A stretch of DNA of 33,619 bases from an uncultured Bacteroidota bacterium (GTDB taxonomy: Bacteria > Bacteroidota > Bacteroidia > Flavobacteriales > Flavobacteriaceae), in the NCBI GenBank assembly GCA_902560045.1, contig CACEKJ010000010.1:1-33619 (forward strand). The letters are read 5' to 3'. Both the position numbers and the translations under genes were made by a program. Every line of letters begins with the position of its first letter. The stretch's first letter is position 1. Under the pieces are notes generated by a model. That model was not told the origin of the DNA. It worked only from the letters and a program-made list of their open reading frames with translations, and made no database searches. Shown piece by piece: positions 26,159 to 33,619 of the stretch.

Positions 26159-26166
26159 TATTTTTG
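26159..26166 (+). promoter_or_regulatory. -7 promoter box for acpP
   Basis: TATTTTTG followed by CAC matches TAnnTTTG and lies 34 bases before the acpP ATG. The nearest TTTG upstream is 27 bases away, longer than usual, so only the -7 box is claimed. Confidence 0.5.
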
Positions 26167-26200
26167 CACTCTAACTAAATATAAATAAAAAATTAAAGTT

Positions 26201-26431
26201 ATGTCAGATATCGCATCAAAAGTAAAAGCAATTATCGTAGATAAACTAGGAGTAGATGAAAGTGAAGTTGTTAATGAAGCAAGTTTCACAAATGACCTGG
26301 GAGCAGATTCACTTGACACAGTGGAATTAATTATGGAGTTTGAAAAAGAATTTGATATTCAAATTCCGGATGATCAAGCTGAAAATATTGCAACCGTTGG
26401 TCAAGCGATTTCTTATATAGAGAACTCATAA
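26201..26431 (+). CDS. acpP: Acyl carrier protein
   Basis: The 76-residue acidic protein has the classical [15 protein letters not shown] motif. Ser37 is the 4'-phosphopantetheine attachment site. Length and composition are standard. It carries growing acyl chains for fatty acid synthesis. fabF follows after 10 bases, a typical pairing. Confidence 0.98.
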   Translation: MSDIASKVKAIIVDKLGVDESEVVNEASFTNDLGADSLDTVELIMEFEKEFDIQIPDDQAENIATVGQAISYIENS

Positions 26432-26441
26432 TTTTTTTCTT

Positions 26442-27692
26442 ATGGCTTTAAAACGAGTAGTTGTTACTGGTCTTGGAGCTCTTACACCAATCGGGAACAA
26501 CCTTAATGATTTTTGGACTGGTCTTATTGAAGGTAAGAGCGGTTCAGCCCCCATTACTTATTTTGACACAGAAAAATTTAAAACAAAATTTGCCTGTGAA
26601 CTAAAAAACTTTGATGTTTCGTTACACTTGGATAGAAAGCAACAAAGAAAAATGGATAGATTCACCCAGTACGGTATGGTCTCTACTGAAGAGGCAATTA
26701 ATCATTCTGGTCTGGATTTGGAAAAAGTTGATAAATTAAGAGTTGGAGTAATATGGGGATCTGGAATTGGTGGAATTGAGACATTTCAAAATCAGATGCT
26801 AGATCATGCTTCGGGCGATGGTACTCCAAGATTTAATCCCTTTTTTATACCTAAAATGATTGCAGACATTACCCCTGGATACATATCAATGAAATATGGC
26901 TTTATGGGGCCAAACTATACAACAGTTTCCGCATGTGCGTCATCCGCCAACGCAATGGTTGATGCATTAAACTATATTAGACTTGGCTATTGTGATGTTA
27001 TAGTAACGGGAGGAAGTGAAGCAGGGGTAAATATTGCTGGAATGGCAGGATTTAATGCAATGCATGCACTTTCAACAAGAAATGACGCCCCCGAATCTGC
27101 ATCAAGACCCTTTGACTCAACAAGAGATGGTTTTGTATTGGGAGAGGGATCAGGCACATTAATTCTAGAAGAATATGAGCATGCAAAAGCGAGAGGTGCT
27201 AAAATTTATGCAGAATTTCTTGGTGGAGGTTTATCCTCTGATGCACATCATATAACCGCACCACATCCAGAAGGTAACGGTGTGAAAGCAGTGATCAAAA
27301 ATTGTTTAAGGGATTCAAATATAAAATTAGAAGATGTAGATCTAATTAATACCCACGGTACTTCTACGCCTTTGGGTGATGTAGCTGAATTAAAGGCTAT
27401 TGATTATATTTTTGGCGACCACGCTCCAAACATTAATATTAATTCAACGAAGTCTATGACTGGTCATTTACTTGGAGCCGCTGGAGCAGTTGAAGCAATT
27501 TCTGTTATTTTATCTTTAAACAATGGAATTGTTCCTCCAACAATTAATCATCAAAATATAGATGAAAATATAAATCCTAAATTAAACTTAACTCTCAATA
27601 AGCCTCAAAAAAGAGACTCTAAAATTGGAATGAGTAATACATTTGGGTTTGGTGGTCATAACGCCTGCGTATTGTTTAAAAAGTGGGATTAA
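26442..27692 (+). CDS. fabF: Beta-ketoacyl-ACP synthase II
   Basis: The 416-residue condensing enzyme has the triad Cys165 (VSACASSANAM), His305 (INTHGTSTPLGD) and His342 (STKSMTGHLLGAAGA, with Lys337). The C-terminal GMSNTFGFGGHNAC is also typical. It elongates acyl-ACP with malonyl-ACP. It lies between acpP and rnc; the rnc ATG follows the stop after one base, so the genes are almost certainly translated from one mRNA. Confidence 0.98.
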   Translation: MALKRVVVTGLGALTPIGNNLNDFWTGLIEGKSGSAPITYFDTEKFKTKFACELKNFDVSLHLDRKQQRKMDRFTQYGMVSTEEAINHSGLDLEKVDKLRVGVIWGSGIGGIETFQNQMLDHASGDGTPRFNPFFIPKMIADITPGYISMKYGFMGPNYTTVSACASSANAMVDALNYIRLGYCDVIVTGGSEAGVNIAGMAGFNAMHALSTRNDAPESASRPFDSTRDGFVLGEGSGTLILEEYEHAKARGAKIYAEFLGGGLSSDAHHITAPHPEGNGVKAVIKNCLRDSNIKLEDVDLINTHGTSTPLGDVAELKAIDYIFGDHAPNININSTKSMTGHLLGAAGAVEAISVILSLNNGIVPPTINHQNIDENINPKLNLTLNKPQKRDSKIGMSNTFGFGGHNACVLFKKWD

Positions 27693-27693
27693 T

Positions 27694-28440
27694 ATGGTTT
27701 TTAATTTTAAGGAGTTATTCAATTTAAATAAAGACCCTTTTTATAAACCAATAAAAAATCTTCTTCAATTTCAACCAAAATCATTAAAGTATTATAAGCG
27801 TGCTTTTACTCACAGATCTCTTAATAAAAAAGATTTAAACGGTATAGCTGTGAATTACGAACGATTAGAGTTTTTAGGAGACTCAATCTTAAGCTCTATT
27901 ATTTCATCCTATTTATTTAAAAATATTCCTACTGGTTCTGAGGGATATTTAACACAAATGAGATCTAAAATTGTAAGTAGAAGTCATTTAAATGAATTGG
28001 GTTTAGAACTAAACTTATTACAATTCGTTGAGTCAAATATTTCAGAAGAAAACTATGGTGATAATATACATGGTAATTTATTTGAAGCATTAATAGGGGC
28101 AATTTTTTTAGATCGTGGTTACGCTTATTGTAAGAAATTTATTTTTCAGAAAGTAATTGATCCACATGTAGATTTAGAAAAGTTAAAAAACAAAGTAATT
28201 AGCTACAAGAGTCTTTTTATAGAGTGGTGTCAAAAAAATAAAAAGATTTATAACTATGAAACTTTTGAAGATAGTGGTAATGATCCCATTAAACACTTCT
28301 CTGTTAAACTTTCTATTGACAGTAAAATTATTTCAAAAGCGAGAGATACTTCAAAGAAAAAAGCCGAAGAAAAAGCTTCCAAAAGAGCCTTTTTTATGTT
28401 TCAAGAGGATATTTTAAAATATCAAAATCAAAATTCCTAG
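27694..28440 (+). CDS. rnc: Ribonuclease III
   Basis: The ATG at 27694, one base after the fabF stop, is chosen because the earlier in-frame start lies within fabF. The 248-residue protein has the RNase III signature NYERLEFLGDSIL (Glu56, Asp63) and FEALIGAIFLD (Glu131). A C-terminal double-stranded RNA-binding domain follows (about 165-245). The position equivalent to E. coli Asp114 is Asn128 (HGNLFEA); the other three metal-site acids are kept. I believe Asn is seen here in other Flavobacteriia, but I cannot verify it. It processes rRNA precursors and other structured RNAs. Confidence 0.96.
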   Translation: MVFNFKELFNLNKDPFYKPIKNLLQFQPKSLKYYKRAFTHRSLNKKDLNGIAVNYERLEFLGDSILSSIISSYLFKNIPTGSEGYLTQMRSKIVSRSHLNELGLELNLLQFVESNISEENYGDNIHGNLFEALIGAIFLDRGYAYCKKFIFQKVIDPHVDLEKLKNKVISYKSLFIEWCQKNKKIYNYETFEDSGNDPIKHFSVKLSIDSKIISKARDTSKKKAEEKASKRAFFMFQEDILKYQNQNS

Positions 28441-28473
28441 AATAAGCGTATCTTTACAGAGAAACTTTTCATT

Positions 28474-28950
28474 TTGAACAACCATAAATTAAGTTTAAAT
28501 CAATTTTCTGATAATTATCATCTAATTGCAATTCACTCAAGCCTTGAAGAGTATAGGCTAGCATTCTTTTTAAATGAAAAATTAAATATAAACTTAAAAA
28601 GAAAAAATAATGATATCAGTTTAAATGAAACAAAGGCAAATTATTCAGCCTATGAGTATTTGGAAGAAGCAATGTATTTAAATTGGATTTTTTTTTCTAA
28701 CAAATCATTAGTTTCAGAAGAATCAATAAATGAAGTATCAAATTTATTTAACCAGGAAAGTTTCGTTCAAAATGAAATCTGTCTTATAAATCAACCAAAA
28801 GGTGTTGATTATTTTTTGATTATAGAAAATGTAAAAAATAAGACATATGTTGAAAAGGTATTAAAAAAAATTTCAGAAATTAGAGGAGTAATTACTTCTT
28901 TTATTTCAGAAAAAAAATTAGAAAATAAAGAAAACTTGATTTTTTCATGA
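28474..28950 (+). CDS. IPExxxVDY-family protein
   Basis: The 158-residue protein begins at TTG (no ATG is available before residue 67). It corresponds to the small Bacteroidota family named for an IPExxxVDY motif. Here the motif reads INQPKGVDYFLIIEN (about 109-123), keeping VDY but not the Pro-Glu. The N-terminal NQFSDNYHLIAIHSSLEEYRLAFFLNE is typical, and gene position between rnc and pyk matches what I recall for the family. Function unknown. The last codon overlaps the pyk start as ATGA. Confidence 0.8.
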   Translation: MNNHKLSLNQFSDNYHLIAIHSSLEEYRLAFFLNEKLNINLKRKNNDISLNETKANYSAYEYLEEAMYLNWIFFSNKSLVSEESINEVSNLFNQESFVQNEICLINQPKGVDYFLIIENVKNKTYVEKVLKKISEIRGVITSFISEKKLENKENLIFS

Positions 28951-30383
28951 GCAAAATAAAATTTAAAAAAACAAAAATTGTTGCAACTCTTGGGCCAGGT
29001 TGTAATAACAAGACAACTCTATCTAAATTGATTAGAGCTGGAGTAAATGTGTTCAGAATTAACTTTTCCCACGCTACTTATGATGAAGTAGATCAAAATA
29101 TAGAATTGATAAGAAATCTTAATAATGAGCTTGGTTCAAATGTTGCAATACTTGCAGATCTTCAGGGTCCAAAAATAAGAGTTGGAAAAATGGAAGAAGG
29201 TGTTATTTTTAAAAAAGGAGACCTATTTACACTTAATAGTTCAAAAGATTTTATTGGAAATAAAGAAAGCGCATCTCTTTCTTATAAAGATTTTGCAAAA
29301 GATGTAAAGAAGGGCGATAAAGTTTTAATTGATGATGGAAAATTAATGTTTGAAGTTATTTCAACAAACAAAAAAGATGAGGTTAAATTAAAAAATCTAC
29401 AAGGAGGTATTCTATCTTCAAAAAAGGGAGTTAACCTTCCAAACACAAAAATTTCCACCCCTTCTTTAACCAAAAAAGATAAAAAAGATTTGCTTTACGC
29501 TATTGAAAACGAGTTAGATTGGATTGCGCTATCATTTGTCAGAGATGCTAAGGACATGATAAATCTAAGAAACATAATCGAAAAAGAATCTGATGAGAAA
29601 ATACCTATAATAGCTAAGATTGAAAAACCTGAAGCAATAGAAAATATCGATGAAATAATTCAAAATTCCGATGGAATTATGGTAGCTAGAGGAGATTTGG
29701 GAATTGAAATACCATCTGAGGAAGTACCCTTAATTCAAAAGAGAATTGTTTACTTAGCAAAAAAGCATAGAATTCCTGTGATCATTGCTACCCAGATGAT
29801 GGAAAGCATGATTGACAGCCTTAAGCCTAGTAGAGCTGAAGTAAATGATGTTGCAAATTCTATAATGGACGGAGCTGATGCTGTTATGCTTTCTGCAGAA
29901 ACATCTGTTGGGAAATATCCAGTGGAAGTAGTATCTCAAATCGCAAAAATTATTTCGTCTGTTGAATATTCTGATAAGATTTCTGTACCGGAATCTCCGC
30001 CTAAAATTAAAACAAACAGATACACCACAAAATTCATTTGCTATCATGCTGCACAAATTGCAAATGAAACAAACATTGCTGCGATTACCACATTAACTCA
30101 AAGCGGTTATACTGGATTTCAAGTTTCTTCATGGAGACCTCACTCAAATATTCTTGTATTTACATCCAATAAAAGAATACTATGTAGATTAAATTTACTC
30201 TGGGGGGTAAAAGCCTTTTACTACAATAGAAATGTTTCAACGGATAAAACAATTGAAGAAATTAATGAAATTGTCAATAAAAAAGGATTTGCAAAAAAAG
30301 GAGATAGGATCATTAATCTTGCTGCAATGCCTGTAAAGGAAAGTGGTATGGTAAATACACTTAAAATTTCAGAAATCAAGTAG
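28947..30383 (+). CDS. pyk: Pyruvate kinase
   Basis: The 478-residue protein starts with KTKIVATLGPGC and carries the substrate/metal motifs RINFSHA and ADLQGPKIRVG. It has the active-site helix IIAKIEKPEAIENIDEI (about 220-236), MVARGDLGIEIP (about 244-255) and PVIIATQMMESMI. It catalyses phosphoenolpyruvate + ADP to pyruvate + ATP, the last step of glycolysis. The start overlaps the preceding stop by four bases (ATGA), indicating translational coupling. It converges on the asparaginase gene with one base between stop codons. Confidence 0.98.
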   Translation: MSKIKFKKTKIVATLGPGCNNKTTLSKLIRAGVNVFRINFSHATYDEVDQNIELIRNLNNELGSNVAILADLQGPKIRVGKMEEGVIFKKGDLFTLNSSKDFIGNKESASLSYKDFAKDVKKGDKVLIDDGKLMFEVISTNKKDEVKLKNLQGGILSSKKGVNLPNTKISTPSLTKKDKKDLLYAIENELDWIALSFVRDAKDMINLRNIIEKESDEKIPIIAKIEKPEAIENIDEIIQNSDGIMVARGDLGIEIPSEEVPLIQKRIVYLAKKHRIPVIIATQMMESMIDSLKPSRAEVNDVANSIMDGADAVMLSAETSVGKYPVEVVSQIAKIISSVEYSDKISVPESPPKIKTNRYTTKFICYHAAQIANETNIAAITTLTQSGYTGFQVSSWRPHSNILVFTSNKRILCRLNLLWGVKAFYYNRNVSTDKTIEEINEIVNKKGFAKKGDRIINLAAMPVKESGMVNTLKISEIK

Positions 30384-30384
30384 T

Positions 30385-31338
30385 CTAATTTTTATAAAGC
30401 AAAATCTGTTTTTGCCCATCTTTATTTATATAAGCCCTATACATTCCTGCTGTATTAAAATCCATAACAATATTTGAATTTTTGTCAATCCCAATCATCC
30501 CGCCATCACCTCCGATTCCTCCGATCTTTTGATGAACTACCTTAGACATGGCTTTCTTTAAATCATAGTCATGATTTTCTAACAATGAAGAAACTTGATA
30601 CGCAGCAACTGTTCTTATAAAATATTCACCTGATCCAGTAGATGAAATACCACATGTATTATTGTTAGCATAAGTTCCAGCACCAATAATTGGTGAGTCA
30701 CCAATTCTACCCCATTTTTTATTTGTCATTCCACCTGTAGAAGTACCTGCAACAATATTACCATCAACATCAATTGCTACACAACCAACGGTTCCATACT
30801 TGTCTTCATCTTTTTTATTTAAGAGCTGATTGTATCTAAATTTCGTATGAAAATATTCATTCTCGACAATTTCTAAAGCTCTTGCTTTTGCAAAGTTCTC
30901 GGCTCCTTTTCCAGAAAGAAACACGTGATCAGAATGATTCATCACATCTGCAGCAAGTGTTATAGGATTTTTAACATTCGACGTTCCAGACGAGGCACCA
31001 GCATTAAGATCGTTTCCCCTCATTATTGATGCGTCATTTTCAACTTTTCCCTCACTATTGAAAACACTTCCTTTACCCGCATTGAATAGTGGCGAATCTT
31101 CTAAAATTTTAATTGTTTCAATGACAGCTACCTCACTAGATTTACCTTCATTTAATAGTTTCCAACCCTTTGAAATAGCTTCGTCTAGTTTGTTAATTAT
31201 TGAGTCTTCTTTTGACTTAGAAATATTTTCCTTTAAAATAATTCCGGCTCCTCCATGTATAACAATTGCAATCTTATTTTTATCATTATTATTACAGCTA
31301 AAAAGTAGAATAATTAGAAGACACAAATATTTTTTCAT
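30385..31338 (-). CDS. Isoaspartyl peptidase / L-asparaginase (Ntn-hydrolase), predicted lipoprotein
   Basis: The ATG at 31338 is chosen over an upstream in-frame start because it gives a lipoprotein signal, MKKYLCLLIILLFSC, with Cys15 as the lipidation site. The 317-residue precursor is a plant-type asparaginase: IVIHGGAG near the start, FNAGKGSVFN, NDASIM, and the autocleavage site GTVGCVAID with Thr183 as the future N-terminal nucleophile. STGGMTNKKWGRIGDSPIIGAGTYA follows, with the substrate-binding Arg. It splits isoaspartyl dipeptides and asparagine, here probably in the periplasm. The stretch between 165 and 182 is the flexible linker cut on maturation. Confidence 0.93.
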   Translation of the reverse strand: MKKYLCLLIILLFSCNNNDKNKIAIVIHGGAGIILKENISKSKEDSIINKLDEAISKGWKLLNEGKSSEVAVIETIKILEDSPLFNAGKGSVFNSEGKVENDASIMRGNDLNAGASSGTSNVKNPITLAADVMNHSDHVFLSGKGAENFAKARALEIVENEYFHTKFRYNQLLNKKDEDKYGTVGCVAIDVDGNIVAGTSTGGMTNKKWGRIGDSPIIGAGTYANNNTCGISSTGSGEYFIRTVAAYQVSSLLENHDYDLKKAMSKVVHQKIGGIGGDGGMIGIDKNSNIVMDFNTAGMYRAYINKDGQKQILLYKN

Positions 31339-31389
31339 AACCTTTAAATATAAAGAAATCCTTATCTTCGTCAAGTTAAATAATTTATC

Positions 31390-32922
31390 ATGAATATTGA
31401 AAACTCACTAAAAAAATTAGGCTTATCCAGCCACAATATTGGAACTTCAACAGGCAGTAATTATTTCAGCAATGGAGATTCAATTAGTAGCTACTCGCCT
31501 GTAGATGGAAAAGAGATTGGAACGGTTTCAACAACAACACATGAAGACTATAATAAAGTTATAGAAAGTGCCCAATCTGCTTTTAAGTATTGGAAAACTG
31601 TACCTGCACCACAAAGGGGTGAAATTGTAAGACAATTTGGAAATAAGCTTAGAGAATTAAAAGATCCACTTGGAGTTTTAGTTTCTTATGAAATGGGTAA
31701 AAGCTTTCAAGAGGGATTAGGTGAGGTTCAAGAAATGATTGATATATGTGATTTTGCCGTTGGACTATCCAGACAGCTTCATGGTTTAACAATGCATAGT
31801 GAAAGACCTGGCCATAGAATGTATGAGCAATATCATCCGCTAGGAATTGTTGGTATTATTTCAGCATTTAATTTTCCTGTAGCTGTATGGTCTTGGAATA
31901 CAGCACTTGCTTGGATATGTGGTGATGTGTGTGTTTGGAAACCAAGTGAGAAAACTCCACTTTGCTCAGTTGCATGTCAAAAGATTATAGCAGATATATT
32001 AAAAGAAAATGATTTACCTGAAGGAATTTCTTGTTTAATAAACGGAGATTATAAAGTTGGAGAATACATGACTAAGGACAAGAGAATTCCTCTTATTTCT
32101 GCAACAGGCTCAACTAGAATGGGTAAAATTGTTGCTAGCGAAGTAGGTGCAAGATTAGGTAAGTCATTGTTAGAGCTTGGCGGAAACAATGCGATTATTG
32201 TTACCCCGGCCGCAGATGTTAAGATGACAGTAATGGGTGCAGTTTTTGGTGCAGTTGGAACTGCAGGTCAAAGATGTACTTCAACAAGAAGATTAATTAT
32301 ACATGAAGACATATATAATGAAGTGCGTGATGCAGTTGTAAATGCATACAAACAAATTAAAATTGGAAATCCACTTGATCAATCAAATCATGTGGGACCT
32401 GTAATCGACAAATTAGCTGTAGATATGTATTCCAAGGCTTTGGATAAAGTAGTTGAAGAAGGTGGAAATATCATTGTTGAAGGTGGTATTTTGGAAGGTG
32501 AAGGATATGAAAGCGGTTGTTATGTAAAACCTGCTATAGCTGAGGCAAAACCAGATTTTCATATTGTTCAAGAAGAAACTTTTGCACCAATTTTATACTT
32601 ACTTAAGTATTCCGGTCCGGTAACCAATGCAATTGAAATTCAAAATAACGTTACGCAAGGATTGTCATCAGCAATTATGACAAATAACTTAAAAGAGGCT
32701 GAGAAATTCCTTTCAGCTGCAGGCTCTGATTGTGGAATTGCTAATGTGAATATAGGTACTTCTGGTGCTGAAATTGGAGGTGCATTTGGTGGAGAAAAAG
32801 ATACTGGTGGTGGTAGAGAATCGGGTTCAGATGCTTGGAAAATCTACATGAGGAGACAAACAAATACAATTAATTATACAGATGATCTTCCTCTCGCGCA
32901 GGGAATAAAATTTGATCTTTAA
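31390..32922 (+). CDS. ALDH7-type aldehyde dehydrogenase (aminoadipate-semialdehyde dehydrogenase-like)
   Basis: The 510-residue protein has all NAD-dependent aldehyde dehydrogenase marks: SAFNFPVAVWSWN, WKPSEKTPL and Glu262 in LLELGGNNAII. The nucleophile is Cys296 in GTAGQRCTSTRRL, and EETFAPILYLL is also present. The N-terminus (LGLSSHNIGTSTGSN), the LHGLTMHSERPGHRMYEQYHPLG segment and the end AQGIKFDL resemble the ALDH7/antiquitin group. That group oxidises alpha-aminoadipic semialdehyde in lysine breakdown. A TATCTTCG sequence 20 bases before the ATG may be a variant -7 box. The end overlaps the convergent XRE gene by four bases. Confidence 0.92.
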   Translation: MNIENSLKKLGLSSHNIGTSTGSNYFSNGDSISSYSPVDGKEIGTVSTTTHEDYNKVIESAQSAFKYWKTVPAPQRGEIVRQFGNKLRELKDPLGVLVSYEMGKSFQEGLGEVQEMIDICDFAVGLSRQLHGLTMHSERPGHRMYEQYHPLGIVGIISAFNFPVAVWSWNTALAWICGDVCVWKPSEKTPLCSVACQKIIADILKENDLPEGISCLINGDYKVGEYMTKDKRIPLISATGSTRMGKIVASEVGARLGKSLLELGGNNAIIVTPAADVKMTVMGAVFGAVGTAGQRCTSTRRLIIHEDIYNEVRDAVVNAYKQIKIGNPLDQSNHVGPVIDKLAVDMYSKALDKVVEEGGNIIVEGGILEGEGYESGCYVKPAIAEAKPDFHIVQEETFAPILYLLKYSGPVTNAIEIQNNVTQGLSSAIMTNNLKEAEKFLSAAGSDCGIANVNIGTSGAEIGGAFGGEKDTGGGRESGSDAWKIYMRRQTNTINYTDDLPLAQGIKFDL

Positions 32923-33137
32923 TCGCTCGGAAGCTTAAATAAATCTTCTACTTTACATCCAAGTGTTTTAGCAATTTTTAACGCTAAGACAGTTGAGGGA
33001 ACATAAACCCCATTTTCAATCGCATTTATGCTTTTCCTTGAGACGTTCGCACTCTCTGAAAGATCTTGCTGAGTTAACCCTGCAGATTTTCGAATTTCTT
33101 GAAGATTATTTAAAAGATTTTTGTGATTTCTGCCCAA
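32919..33137 (-). CDS. XRE-family helix-turn-helix regulator, single-domain
   Basis: The 72-residue protein is a lone HTH_3 domain: IRKSAGLTQQDLSESANVSRKSINAIENGVYVPS (about 15-48), followed by a dimer-type helix and KVEDLFKLP. This resembles the short YozG-like regulators. The start lies two bases after the stop of the upstream DUF6249-type gene, so it is translated from the same mRNA and may regulate that operon. Its operator cannot be identified because the operon's promoter is outside the window. Confidence 0.93.
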   Translation of the reverse strand: MGRNHKNLLNNLQEIRKSAGLTQQDLSESANVSRKSINAIENGVYVPSTVLALKIAKTLGCKVEDLFKLPSD

Positions 33138-33139
33138 AA

Positions 33140-33529
33140 CTATTTCTTTTCAAATTCATCAACGGCATTAGTTAGTTCTTCACTAGTGTTTGGATAAAGG
33201 TATCCTGCAATCAAAGTTCCTACACCTATTGCTCCTACCAGAGCTCCAACACCTTTTAATATACTTCCAAGTGCTACATAACCAAGGAAATAGAGACCAA
33301 CACCAACAAATATTGTTATAACTCCATTTCTGCGATAATCTATTGGTTCATCTTTCCTTTCATCAAAAATTTTCAAAAGCTCCTCTAATTTATCTGGATC
33401 ATCTATGTGTTTTGCAATCTCTAGCACAGTTTGTCTCTTATGTTTTGCGTCATGATATAGCCAAAGAAATACAGCTATTGGTACAATTATTCCTGTTAGT
33501 ATGCCTAATATTGGTATTATTTCTCCCAT
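33140..33529 (-). CDS. DUF6249-type small membrane protein
   Basis: The 129-residue protein has an N-terminal membrane helix (about 3-24, ending WLYHDAKHKRQTVLEIA) and a charged helix (DDPDKLEELLKIFDERKDE). Two further membrane helices follow (about 70-88 and 91-112), and the tail is acidic (TSEELTNAVDEFEKK). The first helix followed by a HKRQ... segment resembles DUF6249 proteins. Function unknown. It lies between a paralogue (9 bases upstream) and the XRE gene (2 bases downstream), forming one transcription unit. Confidence 0.75.
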   Translation of the reverse strand: MGEIIPILGILTGIIVPIAVFLWLYHDAKHKRQTVLEIAKHIDDPDKLEELLKIFDERKDEPIDYRRNGVITIFVGVGLYFLGYVALGSILKGVGALVGAIGVGTLIAGYLYPNTSEELTNAVDEFEKK

Positions 33530-33538
33530 AATTATAAT

Positions 33539-33619
33539 TTATTTTTTTTCGTAGCTTTCAACTGTATCTGTTATTTCATCAGGTTGATTAGGATATACAT
33601 ACCCTGCAATCATTTGGCC
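33539..33619 (-). CDS. C-terminal end of a second DUF6249-type paralogue (5' end outside window)
   Basis: Only 26 codons and the stop are in the window. They read GQMIAGYVYPNQPDEITDTV and then ESYEKK, which aligns residue for residue with the end of the downstream neighbour (GTLIAGYLYPNTSEELTNAV, DEFEKK). It ends nine bases before the neighbour's ATG. This is therefore a tandem duplicate in the same operon; how many copies lie beyond the window is unknown. Confidence 0.8.
   Translation of the reverse strand, partial: GQMIAGYVYPNQPDEITDTVESYEKK

Noticed and set aside
1-33619. Type IX secretion sorting domains, tRNA genes, insertion sequences, toxin-antitoxin or phage-defence genes
   Set aside because: Gene ends and all intergenic gaps were inspected. 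None shows the features required, and no gap is long enough for an unnoticed larger gene.

Overview
The window looks like a piece of a streamlined, AT-rich genome from a marine-type member of the Flavobacteriia (Bacteroidota). Four things point there. There are several Bacteroidota-style promoter boxes (TAnnTTTG, some with an upstream TTG). The proteins include lineage-typical families: DUF3078, DUF6249, IPExxxVDY, viroplasmin-RNase H, and OmpA with thrombospondin type 3 repeats. The AddA/AddB pair is of the Bacteroidota type. The gene order purN / acpP-fabF-rnc-IPExxxVDY-pyk is also, from memory, characteristic of the group. Genes are very tightly packed: no gap exceeds 300 bases, and four convergent pairs overlap at their 3' ends. 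I see no tRNA, rRNA, CRISPR array or insertion sequence.

Layout. Positions 1-2.7 kb hold the end of a GH3 glycosidase and a complete secreted GH43 glycosidase, probably the edge of a xylan/arabinoxylan-type utilisation locus. 2.6-9.1 kb is a mixed set of membrane, envelope and small enzymatic genes: a 56-residue membrane protein, YdjM-type hydrolase, SixA-type phosphatase, DoxX-like protein, alpha/beta hydrolase, outer-membrane barrel, Bax inhibitor-1 family protein and DUF3078. 9.2-11.8 kb is a lipoprotein GH2 beta-mannosidase. 11.7-13.1 kb encodes a tyrosine-recombinase-like protein in which none of the catalytic residues can be found. 13.3-21.4 kb carries the AddB and AddA recombination nuclease/helicase subunits, separated by an OmpA-type porin and a truncated tandem paralogue of it. 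21.4-31.3 kb is the housekeeping block: sodA, a long PurF-like enzyme, a PfkB kinase, RNase H and purN, then divergently acpP, fabF, rnc, an IPExxxVDY protein and pyk, then a lipoprotein asparaginase/isoaspartyl peptidase. 31.4-33.6 kb has an ALDH7-type aldehyde dehydrogenase and a small operon of two tandem DUF6249-type membrane proteins followed by an XRE regulator.

The most unusual signal is a 67-base block (one mismatch) present natively in a secreted-protein gene at 4207-4273. It occurs again at 13585-13651, where it splits addB by a frameshift exactly between the two halves of its PD-(D/E)XK nuclease motif. Both addB pieces are otherwise undecayed, so this is either a very recent templated insertion or a chimeric assembly or amplification artefact. 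The sequence alone cannot decide. Next to it lie the catalytically dead recombinase-like gene and a perfect palindrome beside that gene's putative promoter. I do not see a complete, clearly new multi-gene system; the best leads are those given in the findings.
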